64,000 nt of DNA. It comes from Mucilaginibacter psychrotolerans. GTDB taxonomy: Bacteria; Bacteroidota; Bacteroidia; Sphingobacteriales; Sphingobacteriaceae. The notes under the pieces were generated by a model, which did not search any database, was not told where the DNA came from, and saw only the letters and a list, made by a program, of their open reading frames with translations. The translations under genes and the position numbers were made by a program. Numbering within the stretch: the stretch's first letter is position 1; every line of letters starts with the position of its first letter. Location: assembly GCF_004519315.1 (NCBI RefSeq), contig NZ_SOZE01000022.1, positions 37,257 through 101,256 on the forward strand. Direction: 5' to 3'. Below, piece after piece: positions 25,514-33,233 of the stretch.

Positions 25514-27178
25514 CTACCGCGTGGTAGCAACGGCTTTGTTTGCGCCGTAAAGCGCCAGTTCCAGGCTGGCATCCAGGTTATAGATATCTTTATAGGTAAC
25601 CACTTCGCCGTTCTTCACCTGGCAGGTAAGGTAGGTTATAGCAAGGGGCACGGCCTTTTTCAGGTAAAACGTTTTGGTTTGATACGCATTTATTGCTTTT
25701 TGCATGGCAGCTACTTTATCAGCACTGCCATCATTTTGCAACAGCGCAGCGGCAAGTTTATCGGCAAATTGTACGCGTACGCAACCTAAGCTTAACGCCC
25801 GTTCGGGTTTGCCAAACAGTTTTTGCTCGGGGGTATCTTGCAGGTATATGTTATACACATTGGTAAAACGGAACACCACCGCGCCGAGCGCGTTATCGCA
25901 ACCTGATGATTGCCTGGCGTAGTACCTGCCCGGCCTTTGTTTTATTTTAATGAGGTATTCCTTGTTTGGGTGAATAAGCTCGCCCTCGTAATTATAAATG
26001 GCGTAATTATTTGCAGCCAGGTAGTTAACATCTTTAATGGCCTTTGGCAGCAATTCATTCGCAAATATTTTAGCGGGCACTTTCGGTTCCGGTGCGGTGG
26101 TAAAATACTTTATCCGGCTTTGCAGGCTCGGCGTTGGGTTGCCGGGCTTGCCAACAATTACCCTGAAAGTATCGATGCTGCTTGCGTGGTAAAAGTTGAG
26201 CACGTATGATGGTATGTTTACCTGTATGCCGTTCAGCGTATCCACATCAGCCCAGCGTAAACGCTCCATATTAATGGCCATTTTGCGTATAAGGGCTTCG
26301 GGCGTTTCATAGCAGTCTTCCTGGTAAAGCCCGGTAAGCAAATGCATTTGATACTGTAGTTGGTTATACCAGGCATTTTTTGGTTGCGCGCTTAATACTA
26401 CCTCCATCAGGTCGGTACTTTGCATGGCTTGCTTAAGCAAGGCCACCGCTTTAAAACTACCTGCTTTATCCAAATCAATTTTTGCTGCCGGGTATTGGGG
26501 GTTCAGCTTGCCGTAATGCAGGTGATTGATAAAGGTAAGTATGGCATCGGTCAGCATGATATCGTATCGGGCCTGGCGATCTGCCGGCACGGTATTGGGT
26601 CGCTCCAAAATATCGTGCAGGGTAGTATATAAAAGTTCGTTTGGATGATAAGCCTCATGTGTGAGCCCAAACTGCAGCACGCAATCCATCATGAGCATAG
26701 CCGCCCATGCCTGCTTGCCATTGTTGCTGCCGGCAACCCAATTTGCCTTAAAATTTTGCTGTAGGTAAAAACTTGCTGTAGATGCCGGGAAATTGAGAGC
26801 CAATTTTCCGGCTGCCAACTGCTGCCTGATTTCTGTAGAAAGATCGGCATTGTTCGTGGGAAGCACTTTAAAAAATAATTCGCGCGATGGATTGTGCGAT
26901 TCCCCTCTTGAGAGGGGTGGAGGGGTGTGTTTGTACGTTATGCATTGCGGCGAACACACTCCGCCACCGCACAAGCCACCATACCCCCTCTCAAGAGGGG
27001 AATTAAAACTTAAAAGCGATTTCCCTGCTGCATGGCTGTTAACGTTGGTATCCGCCCTGGCACTGGTGCCTGTTATTAAAGCAAATAACAATACTACCAA
27101 AAAAAGGCAAACTAAAAGCAGCGTATTGGCAGTACTTGCCGGCTTATATTGGTCTGATAATATTGGGTTCTTTTTCAT
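25514..27178 (-). CDS. L,D-transpeptidase (YkuD family, LdtD-like) with in-frame repeat insertion
   Basis: A 554-residue envelope enzyme. I use the ATG at 27178; an upstream TTG at 27208 lies inside the predicted -7 element. Order: signal anchor (about residues 20-42), a 35-codon palindromic repeat (about residues 59-93, SPLERG...PLSRGE), a scaffold/peptidoglycan-binding-like region, then the YkuD catalytic domain with SLGCVRV and Cys466. Such enzymes make 3-3 cross-links or attach proteins to peptidoglycan. The repeat falls in the linker after the anchor, so the enzyme may still work. A TGACnnnnGTCA operator lies 58 bases upstream. Confidence 0.85.
   Translation of the reverse strand: MKKNPILSDQYKPASTANTLLLVCLFLVVLLFALITGTSARADTNVNSHAAGKSLLSFNSPLERGYGGLCGGGVCSPQCITYKHTPPPLSRGESHNPSRELFFKVLPTNNADLSTEIRQQLAAGKLALNFPASTASFYLQQNFKANWVAGSNNGKQAWAAMLMMDCVLQFGLTHEAYHPNELLYTTLHDILERPNTVPADRQARYDIMLTDAILTFINHLHYGKLNPQYPAAKIDLDKAGSFKAVALLKQAMQSTDLMEVVLSAQPKNAWYNQLQYQMHLLTGLYQEDCYETPEALIRKMAINMERLRWADVDTLNGIQVNIPSYVLNFYHASSIDTFRVIVGKPGNPTPSLQSRIKYFTTAPEPKVPAKIFANELLPKAIKDVNYLAANNYAIYNYEGELIHPNKEYLIKIKQRPGRYYARQSSGCDNALGAVVFRFTNVYNIYLQDTPEQKLFGKPERALSLGCVRVQFADKLAAALLQNDGSADKVAAMQKAINAYQTKTFYLKKAVPLAITYLTCQVKNGEVVTYKDIYNLDASLELALYGANKAVATTR
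26899..27003. repeat. Palindromic dispersed repeat element, copy 2, inside the transpeptidase gene
   Basis: A 105-bp element bounded by perfect 19-bp inverted repeats, ATTCCCCTCTTGAGAGGGG at 26899-26917 and its complement at 26985-27003. The length is exactly 35 codons, so the host frame is kept. The interior is homologous to the element at 12.5-12.7 kb in reverse orientation. Confidence 0.85.
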
Positions 27179-27205
27179 GGCTTTGTGCTTTATGGTTTTC
27201 CATAT

Positions 27206-27213
27206 CAAAGTTA
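27206..27213 (-). promoter_or_regulatory. Predicted -7 element of the transpeptidase gene
   Basis: TAACTTTG on the minus strand, a perfect TAnnTTTG match, 22 bases downstream of the operator at 27236-27247 and 28 bases upstream of the start codon. Confidence 0.7.
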
Positions 27214-27235
27214 AACCGGTACTCCCTGCATAAAA

Positions 27236-27247
27236 TGACCGGCGTCA
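27236..27247. promoter_or_regulatory. Operator TGACCGGCGTCA of the transpeptidase gene
   Basis: Perfect TGAC-n4-GTCA palindrome. With the -7 element 22 bases downstream, its centre falls near -40 from the inferred transcription start, the class II activator position. Confidence 0.75.
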
Positions 27248-27334
27248 TGCAATAAAATGAGTTGCAGCAAAGCAGGTTAGGCACAAAATGAGGGCGCACA
27301 TGGGGTGAGACCATGGCGCCCTACGTATTTATGA

Positions 27335-27781
27335 TTAATTGAGATGCCGAATGGTTTTAATCGGCCATATATGATGTTCATCTTCGCGCATCACGGTTTC
27401 GATGAGTGTAAACAGCTCTTTTTTCACCTGGCGAAATTCCTCCAACAAATTGGCTATCAAACCTTCCAGTTCTATTTGCTTACCCTTAAGCCTATCTATA
27501 TTCTCGGGCACAAAATCGTCTGCCATCAGTTCCAACTGCCTTATTTGCTTAGCGAGCGCCTCCCGTAATAAAAGTTCGTCATCCTGCAGGCACTGTATTT
27601 TCTGCATAATTTTGCGGAGGTTTTCTACCCCCGAGAATTCTGCCACTTTGGTAAAATACCGGTCGATCAGGTGCTTGAAAAAAGAGGTTTCTACTTTAAA
27701 AAATTCCAGATCTGAGGCCCAGTGCTTCGCCATTAAATAGTACTGCAACGAGCGGGCCGACATAGCGTTAAATGTTCCCAT
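27335..27781 (-). CDS. Hypothetical coiled-coil protein in the low-oxygen island
   Basis: A 148-residue soluble, charged, mostly helical protein; the second half (KIQCLQDDELLLREALAKQIRQLELMADDF, then RLKGKQIELEGLIANLLEEFRQVKKELFTLIETV) reads as two long coiled-coil helices. I do not recognise a family. It sits between the transpeptidase and LOG genes. Two imperfect operator-like sites (27831-27842 and 27853-27864, one mismatch each) lie 50 and 72 bases upstream, 22 bases apart as in front of ccoN, so it may be part of the same regulon. Confidence 0.65.
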   Translation of the reverse strand: MGTFNAMSARSLQYYLMAKHWASDLEFFKVETSFFKHLIDRYFTKVAEFSGVENLRKIMQKIQCLQDDELLLREALAKQIRQLELMADDFVPENIDRLKGKQIELEGLIANLLEEFRQVKKELFTLIETVMREDEHHIWPIKTIRHLN

Positions 27782-27830
27782 ATAGTTTTATAGTTATTGT
27801 AAATATGCGGCACTGATAACACTAACAAAC

Positions 27831-27864
27831 TGATGCGATTCACAAAAAAAAGTGATGCAAAGCA
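27831..27864. promoter_or_regulatory. Pair of imperfect operator-like sites
   Basis: TGATGCGATTCA and TGATGCAAAGCA each match TGATnnnnATCA with one change, and start 22 bases apart. A weak -7-like CATATTTA lies about 24 bases downstream on the minus strand. Supporting evidence is spacing only. Confidence 0.4.
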
Positions 27865-27894
27865 TATTTTAAGCTATAAATCAAAATCGTTTAC

Positions 27895-28040
27895 TTAAGC
27901 CCCACCTAAATCCTCCCCGGTAGGGAGGACTTAAAAATTAAGGAGAACGAAGCTAAAGTCTCCCCTCCCCGGGGGAGATTATTCACCTGTTTTATTATTA
28001 ATTGGTATTCATGAAGGCTTCGCCGTTTAGAGGGGGCTCA
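27895..28040. repeat. Dispersed repeat with GC-rich hairpins
   Basis: Contains CCTCCCCGGTAGGGAGG and CTCCCCTCCCCGGGGGAG, both self-complementary, and GGCTTCGCCGTTTA at 28016-28029, which also occurs at 4848-4861. It lies just after the stop codon side of the LOG gene. Confidence 0.6.
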
Positions 28041-28041
28041 T

Positions 28042-28761
28042 CTACCGTTCAAACAGCCAGCGTAAGGGTTTCAATTCCCGCTTCGGCTTCAATTTAAATT
28101 GCTTTATGCTTTTTTCCTTTATCAGCGCCACGGCCTCTTCTATATCATCGGTAACCAAAAAGTACTGCATATCATCGTTGCCTATGGTGTGGTTTGCCTT
28201 CATTACTTCAATGTGCGCTATCAACTCCTGGTGATATTCCCTGCCTAAAACGATGATGGGGAAGTTTTTTATTTTGTGGGTTTGTATCAGCGTAAGGGCT
28301 TCAAAATATTCATCGAGCGTGCCGTATCCGCCCGGCACAACCACAAAGGCAAACGAATATTTCACCAGCAGCACTTTCCGCAAAAAAAAGTGGCGCATAT
28401 ACACCCACTTATCCAGGTAGGGGTTTGGCTTTTGCTCAACCGGCAATTGTATATTGCAACCCACCGAAAAACCGCCAACATCCCGGGCACCGCGGTTGGC
28501 GGCTTCCATTAAACCAGGGCCACCGCCTGTAATAATAGTAAAACCCAGTTTAGCAAATTCGCCTGCTGCTTTGCGCGTTAGTTCATAATAAGGGTGGCCC
28601 TCATTAAACCTTGCCGACCCGAATACGGTGATACAGGGCCCTAAAAAGTGTAAAGCGCGCAACCCACGAATAAGATCTAGCATGGTTTCAATGGTAAATT
28701 TTAATTCTTTAAACCGCGATCGTGGCCCGTCGAGAAACTGTATATCGGTGTTGGTGCTCAT
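28042..28761 (-). CDS. LOG family (TIGR00730) nucleotide phosphoribohydrolase-like protein
   Basis: A 239-residue Rossmann-fold protein with both family motifs: GGGPGLMEAANRGARDVGG (about residues 79-97) and PGGYGTLDEYFEALTLIQ (about residues 142-159). LOG proteins cleave nucleoside 5'-monophosphates, including cytokinin ribotides, releasing the base. Five bases separate it from the upstream usp gene, so the two form an operon under the operator at 29636-29647. Confidence 0.9.
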   Translation of the reverse strand: MSTNTDIQFLDGPRSRFKELKFTIETMLDLIRGLRALHFLGPCITVFGSARFNEGHPYYELTRKAAGEFAKLGFTIITGGGPGLMEAANRGARDVGGFSVGCNIQLPVEQKPNPYLDKWVYMRHFFLRKVLLVKYSFAFVVVPGGYGTLDEYFEALTLIQTHKIKNFPIIVLGREYHQELIAHIEVMKANHTIGNDDMQYFLVTDDIEEAVALIKEKSIKQFKLKPKRELKPLRWLFER

Positions 28762-28765
28762 ACCA

Positions 28766-29578
28766 TCAATATGGGAAAATAATCAGGGGCACGGTTATGC
28801 GGCCCGGCAGGCTTTCGCCGATATACTGCCCAAAAATTTCTTCGAAATGGAAACGGTGGTTTACAACTGCCAGCAAATCGTTATGCAAACCGTTTATCAT
28901 TACATCTACCGCTTTACCCATATCGCGTTCGCTGGTGTTATTAAACAACAGGCGCGGGTAGTGCACACGGTTGTATATTTCGTTGGTAAAAATGCTTAGG
29001 GCATAGGCTTCATCCATGTGTGGCAGTCCCCGTGCCGATAAGTGGTTTACCGAAACAGTTGCATTGAACAGTGCTGCCAGCCCGGCCAGGAATTTGACGA
29101 TCTCCAACCGGCAGTAACGTAGGTCGGCAACATAAACTATCCTTTCTAAATCTTTCACCTCCCAGTTTTCGGGTACCAGAATCATCGGGCATTTTATCCG
29201 GTTCAATACATAATTGGTGTTGATGATATTACCCGGTACCTCGGCTTGCGTAGCGCTACAGCCTTTAATAACCATCCAAATATTGCGGCTGTTTATTTCG
29301 GCAGCTATCTCACTTTCCTTTTTGCCGGCAATATCCAAAAACACCGCGCGTTGCAGCGGATCGTCGGCCGCATCGGGCACCACCAATGGCTCTTCAAGTG
29401 CCGGTGCCGAATTGCCTGCCACCAGGGCAAATTCGCGCACTACCACCGTTTTTGTCACAGGTTGATGTACTTGTGCAATAAGTATTTCACACTGCTCATG
29501 GCGGGCTATCAAATTTCCCAGCAAAAGGGCGTTCTCTGCCCCGGCAGAGTTATCGCTTATCACCAAAATTGTCTTCAT
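28766..29578 (-). CDS. Universal stress protein
   Basis: A 270-residue UspA-type protein beginning KTILVISDNSAGAENALLLGNLIARHEQCEILIAQ. I use the ATG at 29578; a further upstream start would add 19 residues that look like untranslated leader. Two degenerate Usp halves are visible, the second ending VDVMINGLHNDLLAVVNHRFHFEEIFGQYIGESLPGRITVPLIIF. The ATP-binding glycine pattern is poorly kept. First gene of the operon with the LOG protein; an operator lies 58 bases upstream. Confidence 0.82.
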   Translation of the reverse strand: MKTILVISDNSAGAENALLLGNLIARHEQCEILIAQVHQPVTKTVVVREFALVAGNSAPALEEPLVVPDAADDPLQRAVFLDIAGKKESEIAAEINSRNIWMVIKGCSATQAEVPGNIINTNYVLNRIKCPMILVPENWEVKDLERIVYVADLRYCRLEIVKFLAGLAALFNATVSVNHLSARGLPHMDEAYALSIFTNEIYNRVHYPRLLFNNTSERDMGKAVDVMINGLHNDLLAVVNHRFHFEEIFGQYIGESLPGRITVPLIIFPY

Positions 29579-29635
29579 CGTATTTACAGGCTTATGATTA
29601 GTGTAAAGATGAGGCCTGCACAGGGTGCGTAACAA

Positions 29636-29647
29636 TGACTGCCGTCA
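29636..29647. promoter_or_regulatory. Operator TGACTGCCGTCA of the usp-LOG operon
   Basis: Perfect TGAC-n4-GTCA palindrome starting 58 bases upstream of the usp start codon, identical in distance to the transpeptidase operator. A weak -7-like CATCTTTA lies about 24 bases downstream on the minus strand. Confidence 0.7.
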
Positions 29648-29709
29648 GTAAAAATTATAGTTATAATCAATTATTTAAACGCCATACTTGCTGTATCTAT
29701 ACTAAAACA

Positions 29710-29721
29710 TGATGCAAATCA
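29710..29721. promoter_or_regulatory. Operator TGATGCAAATCA upstream of the histidine kinase
   Basis: TGAT-n4-ATCA palindrome. TACTTTTT, 7 of 8 with TAnnTTTG when spacing is 20, follows at 29742-29749, placing the site near the class II activator position for the kinase promoter. Confidence 0.6.
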
Positions 29722-29774
29722 CTTTTTAGCGGGGGCAGCATTACTTTTTAAGCAATATGATCTATTCATATTTG

Positions 29775-29786
29775 TGATACGCATCA
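29775..29786. promoter_or_regulatory. Operator TGATACGCATCA, downstream site before the kinase
   Basis: Perfect TGAT-n4-ATCA palindrome 20 bases before the kinase start codon, downstream of the predicted -7 element, where a bound protein would block rather than help transcription. It may give negative feedback. Confidence 0.6.
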
Positions 29787-29806
29787 TTTAAACGTTAATT
29801 TACACT

Positions 29807-30997
29807 ATGGAAAATGCCGCTTTACTAAAAGCTATTATCAATAATGCCATTGACGGCATTATTACCATAGACGAACGGGGCCTGATAGAAACTATAAACC
29901 CGGCTGCGTGCAAGCTATTTGGCTACAGCCAGGAGGAGGTGACAGGCAAAAACGTTTCTTTCCTGATGCCTCCGCCCGACCGCAACCAGCACGACAATTA
30001 CCTAAAGCGCCACCAGCATACCAACGTGCCACACATTATAGGTATAGGCCGCGAGGTTAATGGCCTGCGCAAGGATGGATCGGTGTTCCCGTTCCGGCTG
30101 GCGGTAAGCGAGGTGAATTATTCGGGGCGGAGAAAATATGCCGGCTTTATACACGACTTGAGTAAGCAAAAGGAAGCCGAGGAGCAGTTGAAAGACTACG
30201 CCCTGCACCTGGAAGAACTGGTAGACGAGCGCACGCGAGTACTAAAAGACACGGTGATGGCTCTTCAGGATGCCAAGGAAGAGGTGAGCATTTCCCTCGA
30301 AAAAGAGAAAGAGCTGGGGCAGATGAAGAGTCGCTTCGTATCTATGGCATCGCACGAATTCCGTACCCCGCTAAGCGCGGTGCAGTTATCGGTTTCGCTG
30401 ATAGCTAAATACGCCGAGCCATACGATAATGAGAATATACGCAAGCATGTGGGCAAAATAAAAAACGCCGTGGGCACGCTAACTACCATCCTTAACGATT
30501 TCCTGTCGCTGGAGAAACTGGAGGCCGGCAAGGTAGAGCCGAGCTTCAGCAGTTTTGACGTAGTGAAGCTGGCCGAAGAGATAACCGAGGAAATGCAAAC
30601 CGTAGCCAAGCAAAACCAAAACATCATCTATCAGCATACCGGTAAGGCCAGCATGGTAAATTTAGACCAAAACCTGCTCAAGCACTGCGTTATTAACCTT
30701 ATTGCTAACGCAATAAAGTACTCGGGCGAGAATACATTTATCGAGTTCAATACCGAAATAAACCGCGAAGCCTGCATTATTACGATTAAGGACAATGGCA
30801 TAGGTATACCGGAAACAGATCAGCGGCATTTGTTTGAACCGTTCTTTAGGGCGCACAACACCGGCAACATACCCGGCACCGGGCTGGGCCTTAATATAGT
30901 AGCCCGCTATGCCAATTTAATGAACGGTACCGTAGCTTTTAAAAGCGTGGTAAACCAGGGCACATCATTCACTATTTCATTTACGCATTATGAGTAA
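29807..30997 (+). CDS. PAS sensor histidine kinase, FixL-like
   Basis: A 396-residue cytoplasmic kinase without membrane segments. The PAS domain (residues 5-118) contains QHDNYLKRHQHTNVPHIIGI followed by GREVNGLRKDG: His62, His76 and Arg82 fall at the same spacing as His200, His214 and Arg220 of Bradyrhizobium FixL, the haem ligand and the oxygen-contacting arginine. A coiled-coil (about 122-172) leads to the dimerisation domain with His183 in ASHEFRTPLS and an ATPase domain (NLIANAIKYS, DNGIGIP, GTGLGLNIV). It should sense oxygen through haem and phosphorylate the overlapping downstream regulator. Haem binding is inferred. Confidence 0.88.
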   Translation: MENAALLKAIINNAIDGIITIDERGLIETINPAACKLFGYSQEEVTGKNVSFLMPPPDRNQHDNYLKRHQHTNVPHIIGIGREVNGLRKDGSVFPFRLAVSEVNYSGRRKYAGFIHDLSKQKEAEEQLKDYALHLEELVDERTRVLKDTVMALQDAKEEVSISLEKEKELGQMKSRFVSMASHEFRTPLSAVQLSVSLIAKYAEPYDNENIRKHVGKIKNAVGTLTTILNDFLSLEKLEAGKVEPSFSSFDVVKLAEEITEEMQTVAKQNQNIIYQHTGKASMVNLDQNLLKHCVINLIANAIKYSGENTFIEFNTEINREACIITIKDNGIGIPETDQRHLFEPFFRAHNTGNIPGTGLGLNIVARYANLMNGTVAFKSVVNQGTSFTISFTHYE

Positions 30998-32039
30998 ACA
31001 GGTTTTAATTATCGAAGACAATAACGACATCCGCGAAAGCATAGTAGAGATATTGCAACTGGCCGATTTTACCGTACACCAGGCCAGCAATGGCAAGTTA
31101 GGCGTTGAACTGGCCCTTGCCCAAAAGCCGGACATTATCCTTTGCGATATTATGATGCCCGAGCTGGATGGTTACGGTGTATTGTATCTGTTGCACAAAA
31201 ACCCGGAAACCGCGGCAATCCCCTTTATATTCCTGACAGCCAAGGCCGAGCGGGTAGACCTGCGCAAAGGCATGGAAATGGGTGCCGACGATTACCTCAC
31301 CAAGCCCTTCGACGATATAGAACTACTCACCGCGATAGAAAGCAGGCTGAAGAAAAAAGAATTGCAGCAAAACTTCTACAGCCAATCGTTGGATAGATTG
31401 AACACGCTGATTGCCAAAAACGGCGGCCTTGCCGAACTGCGGAGGGTAATAGCCGAACGCAAAAGCCGACAATTGAAAAAGAACCAGGTAATTTATTACG
31501 AGGGCGATAAAGGTAACGGCTTGTACATTGTGCTGAGCGGAAAAGTAAAAACCATGAAACTGGCCGAGGATGGCCGCGAACTGATGACCGGCATTTATGC
31601 TGCCGACGATTACCTGGGTGTAAACGCCATGCTGGCGGGCGAACCTTACTCAGATACCGCCACCACGCTGGAAGATACGCAACTTTGCCTTATCCCCAGG
31701 GAGCAGTTGGACGAACTGATAAACCAGTACCCCGAGGTGGCCCGCGAATTTATTACGATACTGGCCAATAACGTGCGCGAAAAGGAGGATCAGCTGTTAC
31801 AACTGGCCTATCAATCGGTACGTAAGCGGATGGCAGGCGCCTTGCTACGTCTGCATAAACAACAAAACAATGCGGAGAGCATTAAGATAAGTCGCGAGGA
31901 TATGGCCGCCATGGCGGGCATGGCTACAGAAACCGTTAGCCGCACGCTTACCGATTTTAAAGACGAAGGGCTGATAGAAAAAAAAGGCAGTGTGATAACC
32001 ATTTTAGATGAAAAACGCTTGCAGAAAATGAAAAACTGA
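30990..32039 (+). CDS. Receiver-Crp/Fnr fusion regulator
   Basis: A 349-residue protein joining a response-regulator receiver (residues 1-120; phospho-acceptor Asp53 in LCDIMMPELDG, Lys105 in LTKPF) to a Crp/Fnr sensor barrel (about 145-260) and a winged helix (about 265-345). The recognition helix has E314-T-V-S317-R318, the FNR set that reads TGAT half-sites. FNR-type cluster cysteines are absent and a full cAMP-binding set is not evident. It overlaps the kinase by 8 bases. It therefore looks like FixJ and FixK in one chain and is my candidate binder of TGAYnnnnRTCA. Its stop codon overlaps the next operator. Confidence 0.9.
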   Translation: MSKQVLIIEDNNDIRESIVEILQLADFTVHQASNGKLGVELALAQKPDIILCDIMMPELDGYGVLYLLHKNPETAAIPFIFLTAKAERVDLRKGMEMGADDYLTKPFDDIELLTAIESRLKKKELQQNFYSQSLDRLNTLIAKNGGLAELRRVIAERKSRQLKKNQVIYYEGDKGNGLYIVLSGKVKTMKLAEDGRELMTGIYAADDYLGVNAMLAGEPYSDTATTLEDTQLCLIPREQLDELINQYPEVAREFITILANNVREKEDQLLQLAYQSVRKRMAGALLRLHKQQNNAESIKISREDMAAMAGMATETVSRTLTDFKDEGLIEKKGSVITILDEKRLQKMKN

Positions 32040-32048
32040 CGAAGATCA
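32037..32048. promoter_or_regulatory. Operator TGACGAAGATCA of the lactate dehydrogenase gene
   Basis: TGAC-n4-ATCA; its first three bases are the stop codon of the regulator gene. TAACTTTG, a perfect -7 element, lies 45 bases downstream at 32094-32101, giving an operator centre near -61, the class I activator position. Confidence 0.7.
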
Positions 32049-32093
32049 CTTTTTAGCCTGACCGTTCTCAAACATAGGCCGCTGCCGTTACGA

Positions 32094-32101
32094 TAACTTT
32101 G
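32094..32101 (+). promoter_or_regulatory. Predicted -7 element of the lactate dehydrogenase gene
   Basis: TAACTTTG, identical to the element of the transpeptidase gene, 18 bases before the ATG at 32119. Confidence 0.65.
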
Positions 32102-32118
32102 ATAACAAATTATTGTGG

Positions 32119-33144
32119 ATGAAAGCGGTAGCATACAGCATAAAGCCCTTTGAAAAGGAATACCTGGCCAAGGCAAATCAAAAAAAACATGATATAACCC
32201 TTATATCAAACCCATTGAGCTTAGAGACAGCCCTCTTTGCCGAGGGTAAAGACGCGGTTATCGTTTTCACTAACGACGATGTATCGGCAAACGTAGTGCA
32301 GCGGCTGGCAGAAATGGGCGTTAAGTACATTGCCACCCGCTCTGCCGGTACGGACCACATAGACAAAGAAGCTGCCGCCAAATACCACATCAAAGTGGCC
32401 AATGTGCCTCAATACTCGCCGCAGGCCATTGCCGAGCATTCTGTAGCGCTTGCCTTTGCCCTCAGCCGCAGGCTCATCAAAGCCGATTACAACAGCCACC
32501 ATTTCAATTTCACCAACGATGAGCTCATCGGTTTCAATTTCCACGGCAAAACCGTGGGGCTGATTGGCCTGGGCAATACCGGACTGGCAGTAGCGGCCAT
32601 ATACCATGGCATGGGCTGCAAAGTAATTGCGCACGACCTTAACTTCCCGGCAGGTTCCGCTATAGTGAAGCAGGCTTCCCTGCAGGAAATTTATGCCACT
32701 GCAGATATTATCTCGCTGCACGTACCTTTAACGCACGCCACAAAACACATCATCAATAAAGATACCATTGCGCTGATGAAAACCGGCGTAATGCTCATCA
32801 ACACTTCGCGCGGTGCCTTACTTAATACCGCCGATGTAATTGCCGCACTGGAAAGCCATAAAATTGGCTACCTGGGCCTTGATGTTTATGAGTTTGAGAA
32901 AGGCCTCTTTTTTGAAGATCACGAAGACGACCTGGTAAAAGATGCCCTGTTAACCCAACTAATACACCGCGATAATGTGCTGATAACGCCTCACCAGGCC
33001 TACCTCACACGAGAATCGTTACAGGAGATATGCAACCAAACCATCAAAAACCTGGATATGTGGCATCAAAACAAATGCGTGGGTAAAGCCTGCGTGTGTG
33101 CCAATAACTGCCGCACTGCAGTTGCTATTGCCATAAGCCATTAA
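32119..33144 (+). CDS. ldhA: D-lactate dehydrogenase (2-hydroxyacid dehydrogenase) with cysteine tail
   Basis: A 341-residue cytoplasmic enzyme that reduces pyruvate to D-lactate with NADH. The ATG at 32119 is preferred to a TTG six bases upstream. Motifs: VGLIGLGNTGLAVA for NAD near residue 148, the catalytic Arg in INTSRGALLNT, Glu/Asp in LGLDVYEFEKGLFF and His in LITPHQAYLT. The C-terminus is unusual: Cys320, Cys325, Cys327 and Cys331 form C-x4-C-x-C-x3-C beyond the last expected helix, suggesting metal binding or redox control. The operator upstream and the oxygen-regulator neighbours fit a fermentative role. Confidence 0.9.
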   Translation: MKAVAYSIKPFEKEYLAKANQKKHDITLISNPLSLETALFAEGKDAVIVFTNDDVSANVVQRLAEMGVKYIATRSAGTDHIDKEAAAKYHIKVANVPQYSPQAIAEHSVALAFALSRRLIKADYNSHHFNFTNDELIGFNFHGKTVGLIGLGNTGLAVAAIYHGMGCKVIAHDLNFPAGSAIVKQASLQEIYATADIISLHVPLTHATKHIINKDTIALMKTGVMLINTSRGALLNTADVIAALESHKIGYLGLDVYEFEKGLFFEDHEDDLVKDALLTQLIHRDNVLITPHQAYLTRESLQEICNQTIKNLDMWHQNKCVGKACVCANNCRTAVAIAISH

Positions 33145-33154
33145 AACGGTAGCT

Positions 33155-33192
33155 ATTCCTAAAATATTCCTCCATTACTTTTTAGGAATTTT
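33155..33192 (+). terminator. Weak terminator-like hairpin after ldhA
   Basis: ATTCCTAAAA pairs with TTTTAGGAAT (33180-33189) across a 15-base loop, followed by TTTG. AT-rich, so only a possible terminator. Confidence 0.4.
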
Positions 33193-33233
33193 GCCAAATA
33201 GCAGCCTGTTACATTCATATAATCCTCTACACC

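Noticed and set aside
27179..27208. TTG start 30 bases upstream for the L,D-transpeptidase
   Set aside because: The TTG lies inside the predicted -7 element TAACTTTG, so it would not be transcribed.
30990..32039. Direct oxygen sensing by the Crp/Fnr protein
   Set aside because: Cysteines needed for an FNR [4Fe-4S] cluster are missing; only two isolated cysteines are present.
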